NCBI GenBank assembly: GCA_904501885.1
Contig: CAJGCP010000001.1
Span: forward strand, 50,276-114,275
Length of the DNA stretch: 64,000 nucleotides
Direction: 5' to 3'
DNA from: an uncultured Acetatifactor sp.
Lineage (GTDB): Bacteria > Bacillota > Clostridia > Lachnospirales > Lachnospiraceae
A program made the translations under genes and the position numbers. Below, piece by piece: positions 1 to 9,419 of this stretch (the first letter of the stretch is position 1; every line of letters begins with the position of its first letter). The notes beneath the pieces were generated by a model. That model saw only the letters and a program-made list of their open reading frames with translations, had not been told where the DNA came from and searched no databases.

Positions 1-292
1 CTTTTAATTCTCTGATTCTAGGTGTCAGCTTCAGGATCACCAGGGGAATCAATAGAATTGTAATACACAGTAGCACCCGCAGAAAACGAAGCCAGTTCCG
101 TTTGCGTTTCAACTTAGTCAACTGTTCCCGATATTTTGCCAGTTCGTTTACCGTGTGACGGTTTTCTTCGATGTCAATACGGGATTTGCCAACCAGTTCT
201 TCAAAAAAACGGGTGGTTTTATCCGTATGCGCTATCTTTAATTTCTTCTCGTAGTCTTCCAACGGGTTATAAATCATCCGGTCCGTTATCAT
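1..292 (-). CDS. Partial small membrane protein of unknown function
   Basis: An open frame enters from the left edge and reads leftward with no stop in the window, so its C-terminus is missing. The visible ~97 residues begin with a charged, helical stretch rich in Glu, Lys and Arg (about residues 10-70, coiled-coil-like). One hydrophobic segment follows at about residues 75-92 (WLRFLRVLLCITILLIPLVI). This suggests a cytoplasmic helical N-terminus with a single membrane anchor. AGGAGGTGAT at 300-291 is a full anti-SD match but lies only 2 nt from the ATG at 292; an ATG at 277 is the alternative start. It lies 49 bp downstream of galM on the same strand and may be co-transcribed with it. I do not recognise the family. 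Confidence 0.6.
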   Translation of the reverse strand, partial: MITDRMIYNPLEDYEKKLKIAHTDKTTRFFEELVGKSRIDIEENRHTVNELAKYREQLTKLKRKRNWLRFLRVLLCITILLIPLVILKLTPRIRELK

Positions 293-341
293 CACCTCCT
301 GTGTATCTCTAATGTACTGTCAGGTGTGCACCATAAATGCC

Positions 342-1388
342 TTATTCTACGCCGAAACGATACATTGTTCTGGAAATAAAAGGTGTATTTGCCGGCAGTG
401 CGCAACTGGGGAAGGAAGGTTCCTTACAGGAGTTGGGGTAGAATCCTGTTTCAAAGCAAATACCTGCACTTCCCTGATATACTACGCCGTCCTTGCCCTT
501 TCTGTCCTTCAGTCCGCCGGCACTGTAAATCAGCAGACCGCAACAGTCGGAATGGGTTTCCATAAAGATACCGCTGCCGGGTGCCCAAATCTTGCTCATC
601 AGGCGCATCTTTTTGTCATTGGGGAAATTGAAGTTCACATCGTATCCCTTGGCATTTTTCAGCATGATAAAATCTTCGTTTATGTCTTTGCCTACGGCTT
701 TTCTCTGACGGAAATCGTAGGGAGTGCCTTCTACACATGCCACTTCGCCGGTGGGAATCATAAACTGATCGGAAATTAGGAAGGAATCGGTATATACTTC
801 CATCTTGTGATCCAAAACATCCTTATATTCATGACCTTCTAAGTTGAAATATGCGTGATTGGTGGGATTGTAGATGGTGTTTTGGTCGCTGATTGCGTTG
901 TAGTCAATCAGCAATTCTCCGGCGGCTGTCAGGGTGTAACGGATTTTCTGACTCAGATTTCCGGGGAATCCCTGCTCCAAATGAGGGCTCACACGGGAGA
1001 ACTCCACATATTCTCCTTCTTCGGAGGTGCCGGTCACAGCATCGTACAATTCATAGAAAGATTTTTTGCTACCGCTGTGCAGGTTGTGACCGTTGTAATT
1101 ATCCTCTAATTGATAGTTTACTCCATCGATGGTTACATTGGCACCTTCGATGCGGTTGGCAATTCTTCCAACATAAGCGCCGAAACCGCAACCGTTGTCA
1201 TAATATTCCTCTAATGTGTCATACCCGAGCATGATATCCTTTTTATTACCATTTTTATCCGGCACCAGCAATGCCTGGATGAGAGCACCCATATCAGACA
1301 ACACCACTTCTATGCCCTTTTGATTTTCCAATATGTACTTATACGCGGTTTTTCCGTCCTTTGTAGTTCCAAATGCAAGTTTTCTCAT
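342..1388 (-). CDS. galM: Aldose 1-epimerase (galactose mutarotase)
   Basis: Interconverts alpha and beta anomers of galactose/glucose in the cytoplasm, feeding the Leloir pathway or sugar catabolism. The 348-aa length is typical of the family. Visible family hallmarks are an early VxLSDMGA strand, GAYVGRIANRI (about residues 70-80), HNLHSGSKK with the substrate-binding His, TNHAYFNLEGHE with the catalytic-type His, and a C-terminal Glu segment (GICFETGFYPNS). The start is the ATG at 1388, preceded by GGGAGG with a 5-nt gap. It is transcribed divergently from the giant lipoprotein gene and sits upstream of the partial membrane protein. Family assignment is firm; the exact sugar is not determined by sequence. 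Confidence 0.95.
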   Translation of the reverse strand: MRKLAFGTTKDGKTAYKYILENQKGIEVVLSDMGALIQALLVPDKNGNKKDIMLGYDTLEEYYDNGCGFGAYVGRIANRIEGANVTIDGVNYQLEDNYNGHNLHSGSKKSFYELYDAVTGTSEEGEYVEFSRVSPHLEQGFPGNLSQKIRYTLTAAGELLIDYNAISDQNTIYNPTNHAYFNLEGHEYKDVLDHKMEVYTDSFLISDQFMIPTGEVACVEGTPYDFRQRKAVGKDINEDFIMLKNAKGYDVNFNFPNDKKMRLMSKIWAPGSGIFMETHSDCCGLLIYSAGGLKDRKGKDGVVYQGSAGICFETGFYPNSCKEPSFPSCALPANTPFISRTMYRFGVE

Positions 1389-1747
1389 AACGACCTCCCA
1401 TGATTTTATCCCTTCTCGGGGTGTTTGTTATTTCCTATTATACTGCAAAAATATAGGGTTTGAAATACTAATTTTGAAAAACTGCAAGTATCAGAAAATA
1501 GGATATATTTTGGACACTATGTAGTAATAATGCACAGTTTTTGATTGGTGCTTTTGTGAAAAGTGACAAGTCGTATTGTAAAAAAGTAATAAAAAATATA
1601 TTTTGATAGGTGAAAAGAGTATGACGGATGTTGGTGCTTATGATAAAATGATGGTACACGAAGGTGAAAGAATGGATTCGTTTGCCTTGGTTATCGTTAT
1701 TTCATAAATGAAGTTTGTAAACATAAATAATGAGGAGGAGTGAAAGT
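1389..1747. other. AT-rich divergent intergenic region galM / giant lipoprotein
   Basis: About 360 bases without a credible gene. It must hold promoters for both divergent genes. On the minus strand a clear TATAAT (1442-1437) serves galM. On the plus strand I find only weak candidates, for example TATGAT at 1639-1644 without a good -35 box. The lipoprotein gene has a strong GAGGAGG ribosome site at 1731-1737. The short ORFs here are AT-rich noise. No strong hairpin is visible. Confidence 0.6.
1437..1465 (-). promoter_or_regulatory. Probable galM promoter
   Basis: On the minus strand a perfect TATAAT lies at 1442-1437. A weak -35-like TTCAAA (4 of 6) or TTTCAA lies 16-17 bases upstream. It is about 50 bases before the galM start codon. 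The -10 box is good and the -35 box is poor. Confidence 0.4.
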
Positions 1748-4700
1748 ATGAGATTGACAAAAAGACTGGCAAGCATTTTGGCATTGGCACTGAGCTTGTC
1801 CATGGTTCTTTCTGCATGTCAGGTGCCGGAAGGCGTGGAAATCCCTTCCGGAGTATCCATCCCGTCTGACATCTCTGACTTGACCAGCGAAGAACTGGAA
1901 CAATTGGAGTCTTATTTAGAGGAAGAAGATATTTCCCTGGATACCGACGCGACAGAGGATGCAGTGTCTGATGACGATGCGCAGACCGGCGATGACGCAC
2001 AGGCGGGTGATACTGCAGGTGCTGAAAGCGACGCTAATGCAGAAGGGACTGTAGATGCGGAGGCAAATGCTAACGCAGATGCAGACAAAGATATTGCTGT
2101 AAAGGGTACAGTGGATTTACCTTCCGGCCGCGATTGGGTACATAAGATTCTCAATGTAGAAGAGTATGTAAAAGCATATCCCGATTTGCAGGCAGCGTAT
2201 GGCGAGAACTGGGATGGATATGTGGACCACTATCTGACCTATGGTTTGTATGAAGGTAGAGATGAGGGTAAACTTTTCGATCCCTGGGAGTATGCAGAGG
2301 CCTATCCCGATGTAAAAGAAGCGTTTGGTGATGATGCAAATGCTATCATCGCACATTATGTAAACCATGGTATCAACGAGGGCAAGACTGCAGGTACTGC
2401 GGCAGGCTATGTGGATATGGCGGATAAGGTGTCCAGAGAGTACATGATGAGCCATGATGTGGTGGTTCGTGGACCCAGCTCCAGACTGGATGCGTTGATT
2501 AGTCATGCAGATAATGCTCTCAAATATGCAAGAAACGTAGAGGGTGCCAAATACCCCACATTGTTCGTGGATGCTTACAATAGAGATACCCACGAACCGG
2601 CTACCTGGAACAGAGGCAGTAACGACCCGGCATTTGTGTCCAATATCTATACCCAGTTTGGTTTCTTGAAGGTGCTGGATGGTTTGACCCTGTTAACTGG
2701 AGATCCCAAGTATTCCGAGGCGGCATTGGAGCAGATTCGTTTCCGTTATGATAATCCTGAGACCAGAGATGAGCATGGCCTATTCTATGCAGGTGGTCAC
2801 GCGTTTCTGGACATCTTGAATGGTAGAAAATATGGTTTGATCTATCATGAGACCAAGGACTATCAGCTTCCTTTGGAACTTTTGTGGAAGGCAGATCCGG
2901 ATGGGGCGATTGCTTTCATGACCGGTTTCTGGCAGTCTCATATTCAGGATTGGTCCAGTATCATTTTTAACCGTCACGGTGAGTGGGGTAAGCCTGCCAA
3001 TGATGCATGGTATACCGAGTATACCAATCCGGATCCCTGGATTCAGGCAGACACCGCACCTTTCCTTTCCACCGGTAACGATATGATGGAAATGGCGTGG
3101 TTCATGACCGCGAAGACCGGCGACCCTGTCTATGCTCTTTGGGGCGACAGAATGTTGGATAAATATATCGGTGTAAGTAATCCGGACACATTGTTGCCGG
3201 GCGAACAGTATGGTACCCCTTATGATATGAACTACGGTGGCGACCGTTTGCTGTATTCTGTATTGGGTGCAGATTTCGTCACCAATTCCGGTTTTGATTA
3301 TAAGACTGCTACCATGCAGGACTACAAGGTGGCAGGTTCTAACTGTTTGGTAAACAGAACATCTTCCAAGTGTAACACTGCTTATGGACCTCAGGTATAT
3401 GCAGAGGCGTATCGTGCGTTGGGCAATGAAAGATTGTATGATTTCTGTGTGAACAACCTGTTGTCCTGGGCGAGATATATTTATGACCCGGTGTTGCATC
3501 GCTACAACACCCCCATCTTGAATGATGGTACCGACCTGAATGAAGGAAAGGATGGCAAACAATTGATTGCTACCAGAACCGGTTATTATATGACGGTTGG
3601 CAAGCCCTTCCCCGAGTATGAGAGCATCTGGGGCGGTGTTTATCCCGGCGCCATCGATGCATTGTCCATCGTAAAGCCCGAAGATGAAGATAAATACATG
3701 GAAATCTGGGAAGCAGTCCGTGCTTTCGCAAGAAATATTGGTCATGGTGACATCGGTACCCGCATGGGTGAAAATGTCAACCTAAATATGAATTCTACGG
3801 CAGCAGCACCTGAGTATGTGCAGGCGCTTTTGAAGATGTATAAATACACCGGCCACGAAGATTATCTGACTCTGGCATGTAAACTGGCAGACAGAATTGT
3901 GGCGAATATGTACGATCCTGAATATGGCGTGTTTGACTATTATCCCAATTCTGCTTATGTAGCGTTGGAAAGTTCTCAGATGTATGTGGTATTCTGTGCA
4001 GAAGCGGCATCCCAGGGATACATCAACGAGATCAACTTAGACCTGTGTCATGGCAACCACGACATCCCTCATCAGGGTATGGGTCAGGTGGGTCCCGACA
4101 AGGTATATTATGCGTCTACGAAGAAGGTGCAAGATTTCGTATTTGACAGAGATGAGTATACCATCATTGTAAATGTAGATCCTTCGTTGAACTTTACGGA
4201 CCTTTCTGACGCAAAAGAAGCTTCTGCCATTAAGCAGATGTCTTACTTGGGCGTGATGGGAGCAGAAACTGATGGCCTTTTCCATCCAGAAAAGGGAGTG
4301 ACCCGTGGAGAAATGAAGGCTATGGTGAGCACTCTGTTCGGATTTAACGACGAGGCTGTTATCGCAGATGTTTTTGCAGATGTGGATGTTGCAGCCAACC
4401 CTAATTATGAAGTAACCAGAGCAGAATTAGCTTCTATCCTTACCAAAGCGTTAAAGGTGAAAGTGCCGGATGGACTTTGGAATTCAGGAAATGCTACTTA
4501 TCGTTTGTCCGATCAGGCTTCCATTCCTGCTTGGGCAAAAGAGTATGCTGACGTGATGACCAACTACCGTATTATGGTAGACATTGAAGAAGAAGTGTTT
4601 AATGCTTCTGCAGTAGTAACCAAAGATATGGCAGCGGGCATCTTTGCCGAGGTGGGCAGATTTATCGAACTGCCCGGCGTAAAGGCAATCATTCCTGCAT

Positions 4701-7700
4701 TGAAACCTTTCAATGCTACCAACGACGAACTTTTCTGGGAAACCATAGACGGTTCCATAGTAGAGGTGGACAGCGAAGGTAGATTGTATCCGGTTTCTGA
4801 GGGAAGCACCAAGGTTCGCGTGTCCAACGCAGACGGAACCTTTGCGGATTTGGCAGTGAATGTAGTCGTTAGAGACGATTGGATGATCAAGGAAATCCGT
4901 GTAAACGGAGAAGTTTTGAACTCCTTCAACTCTGACACCTTAGAGCATGAGATCAATTTAGATTTGGGTAACCATACTGTGCCCACTATTGAGGCAACCA
5001 GCTTCACCGGCGATCCTGTAGTGATTGAATTGCCTGACAGCTTGCCCGGTATGGCAACACTCTATGTGCAAGGCAGTGACATGAAGTACACCTTGCAGAT
5101 TAATAATGACTATGTGGATTGGTTGATTGACGAAAACTTCAATCACAAGATTGGTACTTCCATTGAGAAAATTACCACTGACAAATATGTGTGGTTTATT
5201 AATGGTCTAACCACCAGATATTTGGCTGACTGGAAAGTTATCCCTAAGAACTGGGTAAGACCGGACTACGAAGGTTATGGATGTATGGTATTCCCCTACC
5301 GTGTGGAATACAATATAGAAGGTCAGTGCTACCTTACCTTTACCGACGATTATATGCAACTTTGTGGTGAAGAAGCAGACGATAAACTCATGGTATTTGA
5401 GATGGATATCGCTGTGAAAAACATGCAGGGCAAGGACAACGGTTACGCACTCCGTATTATGGAGCGTTTCGGAAGTACCTACCATGCAGCGGCAAGATTT
5501 GTCATCAAGGAAGACGGTATCGCCCGAGAGGTAAATTCTTCTTCTGTGGATAAGCCCACCAAGAGAGCTTTGGTAGATGGCGAGTTCGTGAATCTGAAGT
5601 TGGTATTGGATAAAAAGAACAGAACCTTCCATTACTACTTTAATGGAGAGTTGTTGCAGAGAGACATTCCTTTCTTCCATGGAGCAAATGTGCCTAATAT
5701 CTATGCGCTCTATATTGCAACCGTCAACGAGGAAGCAAACAAGGAATGCCATGCAGAGTTGTTTATGGATAATCTGAAGTGTTACCAGATTACCCACGAT
5801 GCATTTGAGGAATTCATGCCTCAGGAGCCCATTGCTCCTCCTACTCCTAAGCCGGAATGGTTGGTAAATCCGATTAATATCAATTATGATAATTATAGTG
5901 CAGGCAAGACCATTCAGCAGACCAGCGTGGATCCTTACAGCGGTCATGTGGCAGAAGGTCTGTACTATGGTTATGCAACTGTAGTTAATAAGAATATTGT
6001 AGATGCAACAGCGGAAGCCACAGATATGGCTTTGGAAATGAAATACAATCCCAATGCCACCACCAGCGGTAACTTCCGTTATATGTTGGATGCAAATGTG
6101 CTTCAGAAATTAGGCTCGGAGGCAGAGGATAAGAATCTGGTAGTAGAGATGGATTTGGCAGTGGATGGTGAGGACGACAAGCCGCAGGGCTATCGTATCA
6201 ATCTCAGCCAGGCGCTCAGTGGCGGATATATGTCCGTGGCAAGATTCATCTTAAATGATACAGAATTCGGACGTATTATCAATACCAGCGACAAGATGGT
6301 AGATCCTACCTTGAGAACAGAAGTGCCGAAGGGTGAGTTTATGCACCTGAAGGTGGTTGTCAACAAGAAGACCAAGAGCTTCAGTTACTATGTCAATGGC
6401 GAGATGATTGAGCAGAATGTACCCAGTCTGTATTCCGGCATTCCCGACGTGGGCATTGTTCTGTTTACCGTATATAAGGAAGCAGAGGGTGAATTAGACA
6501 GCAAATTGTACGTGGATAATCTGAATGTCTATGTAGAGGACATTACTCCGGAGCCTACTCCCAGACCCACCCATGTACCTGTTCCTACCCCTACACCGAT
6601 GCCTACTGCAACCCCTCATCCTTATCCTATCAATGAGGATTACAATAGTTATGCAGAGGGAACCCTGTTCCACGGCAAGACATCTACCGAGTATTACAGC
6701 GCTGCTGTATCAGAGAGCAATTACACCGCTCGCGGCAAGGTAGTAGCAAAGACGGTAGTGGATTCCAACGCGGCAGCAGAAGATATGTGTATGCAGCTGG
6801 ATTATGATACTGCTTATACATTGAACTATCGTATCCACTTGGGAGATCCCTATGCATATGTTCTTGGCGCGAACGCATTCGGCAGCAGATACATCGTTGC
6901 TGAGATGGACATTGCACTGAAGGGCACAGATGCCAAAGCGGCAGGCGTGAATGTGGCACTGAGCCAGAAACTGAGCGGCGGATATTTGTCCGTAGCCAAG
7001 TTTAAACTGACAGATGATACTTTCGCCCGTTATAAAGATTCCAACAATACGGTTACCGGCGTCGCAGCTACCAAGGGACAGTTCGGCAATCTGAAGGTTG
7101 TAATTGATAAGCAAACCAAGAAGTATACTTACTTCTGGAATGGTCAGATAGTAGAGAGCGAAGTAAACGCGCTGTTTAGTGGTACCCCTAACCTTGGCGT
7201 GGTTCACTTCCAGGTAACCAAGGAAGCGGAAGCAGGTTTGGATATCAAGATGTATGTGGATAACCTGAAACTGTATGAGGCTGATGTGATGCCGGAAGCG
7301 CCTACTATGGCACCTGCAACACCCGCACCTACAGTAGATCCTAATGCACCCACAGCAGAGCCCACTCCGGCGCCTACTCCGGCACCCACCATCAATCCTG
7401 TGGTTGTAAACGCAACCTTCGACGGATATGAGTTGGGCAAGATGATGCATACCATCTCCGAAGATTACTGGGCGGGTAAGTTGGCAGAAAGCTATGGACA
7501 TGAGAAGGGTATCGTAGTGGCAAAGACCACAGTAGATCCGGATGCGGCAACCAATGACTACTGCCTGGAGTTCACCCCCAGAACTTCATTGGAAGATAGA
7601 TTCCACACCCTGAACTTCCGTATGAATATTGATGCAGAGCATCAGGTAAGTCTCGGAAGTTCGGTGGATGAGAATAAGTATTTGGTAGTGGAAATGGATT

Positions 7701-9157
7701 TGGCCATCAAGGGCCGGGATGCAAAACCCGCAGGATACTTGATCCGTTTTGCAGGTGACGGTACCTACGCACTGACGAACTTCTTGCTGAAAGACGATTA
7801 CTTGGGCAGATATTTGAGTTCTTCCGTAACCAATACTGCCAATGAAAAGAATGCATACACCAAGGGCGAATTCGTTCACTTGAAGTGGGTGATGGACAGA
7901 GAAACCAAGAAGTACTCTTACTTCATGGACGGCAACCTGGTAGAGGAAAATGTGACTGCACAATTTAGTGGCGCAGACCAGACACCTGCTTTGAAGTATA
8001 TCTGCTTCCAGATCATCAGAGAAACCTTGGCAGAAGGAGCAACCGGACTGGATTCCAAGTTGTATGTAGATAATGTAAAAGTTTTTGTGACAGATGATAA
8101 CGCTCAGGCTTCACCGGTACCCGGTGAGCCTGCAGCAACACCTGCACCGACTAGTGCACCTGCAGCAACAGCGGCACCTACTGCGACACCGGTACCTACT
8201 GAGGCGCCCACTGCAGCACCCACCATCAATCCTGTGGTTGTAAACGCAACCTTCGACGGATATGAATTGGGCAAGATGATGCATACCATCTCAGAAGAGT
8301 ATTGGGCAGGTAAACTGGCAGAAAGCTATGGCCATGAGAAGGGTATTGTGGTGGCGAAGACCACGGTAGATCCGGATGCGGCAACCAATGACTACTGCCT
8401 GGAGTTTACCCCCAGAACTTCGTTGGAAGATAGATTCCACACCCTGAACTTCCGCATGAATATTGATGCAGAGCATCAGGTAAGCCTGGGGAGTGCGGTG
8501 GATGAGAATAAATACTTGGTAGTAGAAATGGATTTGGCCATCAAAGGTCGGGATGCAAAGCCTGCCGGATATCTGATTCGTTTTGCGGGAGAGGGTACTT
8601 TCGCATTGACCAACTTCCTGTTGAAAGATGACCATCTGGGCAGATATTTGAGCTCTTCCGTAACCAACACTGCCAATGAAAAGAATGCTTACACCAAGGG
8701 CGAATTCGTTCATTTGAAATGGGTTCTCGACAGAGAAACCAAGGTATATTCCTACTATATGGATGGTAACCTTGTAGAGGAAAATGTGAATGCACAGTTC
8801 AGAGGCGCAGACCAGACTCCTGCTTTGAAGTATATCTGTTTCCAGATTGTCAGAGAAACCCTGGCGGAAGGCGCAACCGGATTGGATTCCAAGTTGTATG
8901 TAGATAATGTAAAGGTTTTTGTAACAGATGAGAATGTACAGGCAACTCCTGCACCCACTGCAGAGCCTACACCTGCACCTACAGAAGTTCCTGCAGAACC
9001 CACGCCGGCACCTACAGAAGTTCCTGTAGAGCCTATTGCAGAGACTACGCCGGAACCCACTGAGGAGCCTGTTGCAGAGTTTGCGCCGGAATCTACCGTA
9101 GAGCCTACGGAAGTTCCTGAGGAGCCCGTGGAGATGGATTCCGACATGAATAATTGA
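1748..9157 (+). CDS. Giant modular surface lipoprotein, probable family 2 pectate lyase with SLH-like, Ig-like and five LamG-like modules
   Basis: 2469 aa. The start is the ATG at 1748, 10 bases after GAGGAGG; an in-frame ATG at 1730 overlaps that ribosome site and is rejected. Signal peptide with lipobox LSAC (Cys24), then an Asp/Ala-rich linker. Next come two ~40-aa repeats ending HYxxxGxxEGR/EGK (137-216). An alpha-helical domain (~218-767) carries GGH (His351), HE (Glu368) and RH (Arg409-His410), a pattern and spacing recalling the metal site and catalytic Arg of PL2 pectate lyases. Then SLH-like repeats (~815-975), a BIG2-like domain (~980-1042) and a cadherin-like domain. Five ~220-aa modules follow, each ending in a LYVDNxKVY-type strand and joined by Pro/Thr linkers, then a PT-rich tail. 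Expected at the cell surface. PL2 activity and carbohydrate binding by the modules are inferred. Confidence 0.75.
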   Translation: MRLTKRLASILALALSLSMVLSACQVPEGVEIPSGVSIPSDISDLTSEELEQLESYLEEEDISLDTDATEDAVSDDDAQTGDDAQAGDTAGAESDANAEGTVDAEANANADADKDIAVKGTVDLPSGRDWVHKILNVEEYVKAYPDLQAAYGENWDGYVDHYLTYGLYEGRDEGKLFDPWEYAEAYPDVKEAFGDDANAIIAHYVNHGINEGKTAGTAAGYVDMADKVSREYMMSHDVVVRGPSSRLDALISHADNALKYARNVEGAKYPTLFVDAYNRDTHEPATWNRGSNDPAFVSNIYTQFGFLKVLDGLTLLTGDPKYSEAALEQIRFRYDNPETRDEHGLFYAGGHAFLDILNGRKYGLIYHETKDYQLPLELLWKADPDGAIAFMTGFWQSHIQDWSSIIFNRHGEWGKPANDAWYTEYTNPDPWIQADTAPFLSTGNDMMEMAWFMTAKTGDPVYALWGDRMLDKYIGVSNPDTLLPGEQYGTPYDMNYGGDRLLYSVLGADFVTNSGFDYKTATMQDYKVAGSNCLVNRTSSKCNTAYGPQVYAEAYRALGNERLYDFCVNNLLSWARYIYDPVLHRYNTPILNDGTDLNEGKDGKQLIATRTGYYMTVGKPFPEYESIWGGVYPGAIDALSIVKPEDEDKYMEIWEAVRAFARNIGHGDIGTRMGENVNLNMNSTAAAPEYVQALLKMYKYTGHEDYLTLACKLADRIVANMYDPEYGVFDYYPNSAYVALESSQMYVVFCAEAASQGYINEINLDLCHGNHDIPHQGMGQVGPDKVYYASTKKVQDFVFDRDEYTIIVNVDPSLNFTDLSDAKEASAIKQMSYLGVMGAETDGLFHPEKGVTRGEMKAMVSTLFGFNDEAVIADVFADVDVAANPNYEVTRAELASILTKALKVKVPDGLWNSGNATYRLSDQASIPAWAKEYADVMTNYRIMVDIEEEVFNASAVVTKDMAAGIFAEVGRFIELPGVKAIIPALKPFNATNDELFWETIDGSIVEVDSEGRLYPVSEGSTKVRVSNADGTFADLAVNVVVRDDWMIKEIRVNGEVLNSFNSDTLEHEINLDLGNHTVPTIEATSFTGDPVVIELPDSLPGMATLYVQGSDMKYTLQINNDYVDWLIDENFNHKIGTSIEKITTDKYVWFINGLTTRYLADWKVIPKNWVRPDYEGYGCMVFPYRVEYNIEGQCYLTFTDDYMQLCGEEADDKLMVFEMDIAVKNMQGKDNGYALRIMERFGSTYHAAARFVIKEDGIAREVNSSSVDKPTKRALVDGEFVNLKLVLDKKNRTFHYYFNGELLQRDIPFFHGANVPNIYALYIATVNEEANKECHAELFMDNLKCYQITHDAFEEFMPQEPIAPPTPKPEWLVNPININYDNYSAGKTIQQTSVDPYSGHVAEGLYYGYATVVNKNIVDATAEATDMALEMKYNPNATTSGNFRYMLDANVLQKLGSEAEDKNLVVEMDLAVDGEDDKPQGYRINLSQALSGGYMSVARFILNDTEFGRIINTSDKMVDPTLRTEVPKGEFMHLKVVVNKKTKSFSYYVNGEMIEQNVPSLYSGIPDVGIVLFTVYKEAEGELDSKLYVDNLNVYVEDITPEPTPRPTHVPVPTPTPMPTATPHPYPINEDYNSYAEGTLFHGKTSTEYYSAAVSESNYTARGKVVAKTVVDSNAAAEDMCMQLDYDTAYTLNYRIHLGDPYAYVLGANAFGSRYIVAEMDIALKGTDAKAAGVNVALSQKLSGGYLSVAKFKLTDDTFARYKDSNNTVTGVAATKGQFGNLKVVIDKQTKKYTYFWNGQIVESEVNALFSGTPNLGVVHFQVTKEAEAGLDIKMYVDNLKLYEADVMPEAPTMAPATPAPTVDPNAPTAEPTPAPTPAPTINPVVVNATFDGYELGKMMHTISEDYWAGKLAESYGHEKGIVVAKTTVDPDAATNDYCLEFTPRTSLEDRFHTLNFRMNIDAEHQVSLGSSVDENKYLVVEMDLAIKGRDAKPAGYLIRFAGDGTYALTNFLLKDDYLGRYLSSSVTNTANEKNAYTKGEFVHLKWVMDRETKKYSYFMDGNLVEENVTAQFSGADQTPALKYICFQIIRETLAEGATGLDSKLYVDNVKVFVTDDNAQASPVPGEPAATPAPTSAPAATAAPTATPVPTEAPTAAPTINPVVVNATFDGYELGKMMHTISEEYWAGKLAESYGHEKGIVVAKTTVDPDAATNDYCLEFTPRTSLEDRFHTLNFRMNIDAEHQVSLGSAVDENKYLVVEMDLAIKGRDAKPAGYLIRFAGEGTFALTNFLLKDDHLGRYLSSSVTNTANEKNAYTKGEFVHLKWVLDRETKVYSYYMDGNLVEENVNAQFRGADQTPALKYICFQIVRETLAEGATGLDSKLYVDNVKVFVTDENVQATPAPTAEPTPAPTEVPAEPTPAPTEVPVEPIAETTPEPTEEPVAEFAPESTVEPTEVPEEPVEMDSDMNN
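7382..8108 (+). repeat. Intragenic tandem duplication, copy 1 (module 4)
   Basis: This ~727-bp stretch recurs 834 bp downstream (8216-8942) at very high DNA identity. Most differences are silent third-position changes. It encodes the fourth LamG-like module, starting just before the shared NATFDGYELGKMMHT segment and ending after LYVDNVKVFVTD. It indicates a recent 278-codon in-frame duplication. Confidence 0.85.
8216..8942 (+). repeat. Intragenic tandem duplication, copy 2 (module 5)
   Basis: Second copy of the duplicated module, offset 834 bp from the first. Amino-acid differences are few (for example SSVDEN versus SAVDEN, and DYLGRY versus DHLGRY). The Pro/Thr linkers either side differ more than the modules do. 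Confidence 0.85.
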
Positions 9158-9196
9158 TCATATCAAAGCTTATAGAAAGTAGACAGATTATTCTCG

Positions 9197-9233
9197 TAGA
9201 GGACACATTGCGCAAAATGTGTCCTCTATTTTT
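9197..9233 (+). terminator. Rho-independent terminator after first giant lipoprotein
   Basis: A perfect 13-bp stem (9197-9209 with 9216-9228, TAGAGGACACATT arm), a 6-nt loop and a following TTTTT run. It lies 40 bases after the stop codon, so the two giant genes are probably separate transcription units. Confidence 0.85.
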
Positions 9234-9329
9234 GCGAAAATTTCTCGGGAGGGGGGGTAATATGGAATATTTAACAAAAGTTGGTGTAAAAATTTGTATA
9301 TTTAGTGCAAGGAAAAGATATAAAAATGA

Positions 9330-9358
9330 TTGAAATGTGATACTTGGGGTGTTATAAT
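9330..9358 (+). promoter_or_regulatory. Sigma-A type promoter of second giant lipoprotein
   Basis: TTGAAA at 9330-9335 and a perfect TATAAT at 9353-9358 with an ideal 17-bp spacer. Transcription would start near 9365, leaving a ~55-nt leader with GGAGG before the ATG at 9420. Confidence 0.8.
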
Positions 9359-9419
9359 AAATTTGGAATATTGCCGAAAACAGGTCGGCGATAAATTCAA
9401 AAAATGGAGGAGTGAAAAA

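Noticed and set aside
6541..6633. Pro/Thr linkers as sortase or dockerin signals
   Set aside because: No LPxTG motif, positively charged tail or dockerin calcium repeats; they are simple inter-module linkers.
9330..9419. 30-residue N-terminal extension of the second giant lipoprotein
   Set aside because: It would start on the promoter, lacks a ribosome site, and removes the signal peptide from the N-terminus; the paralogue starts at the equivalent of 9420.
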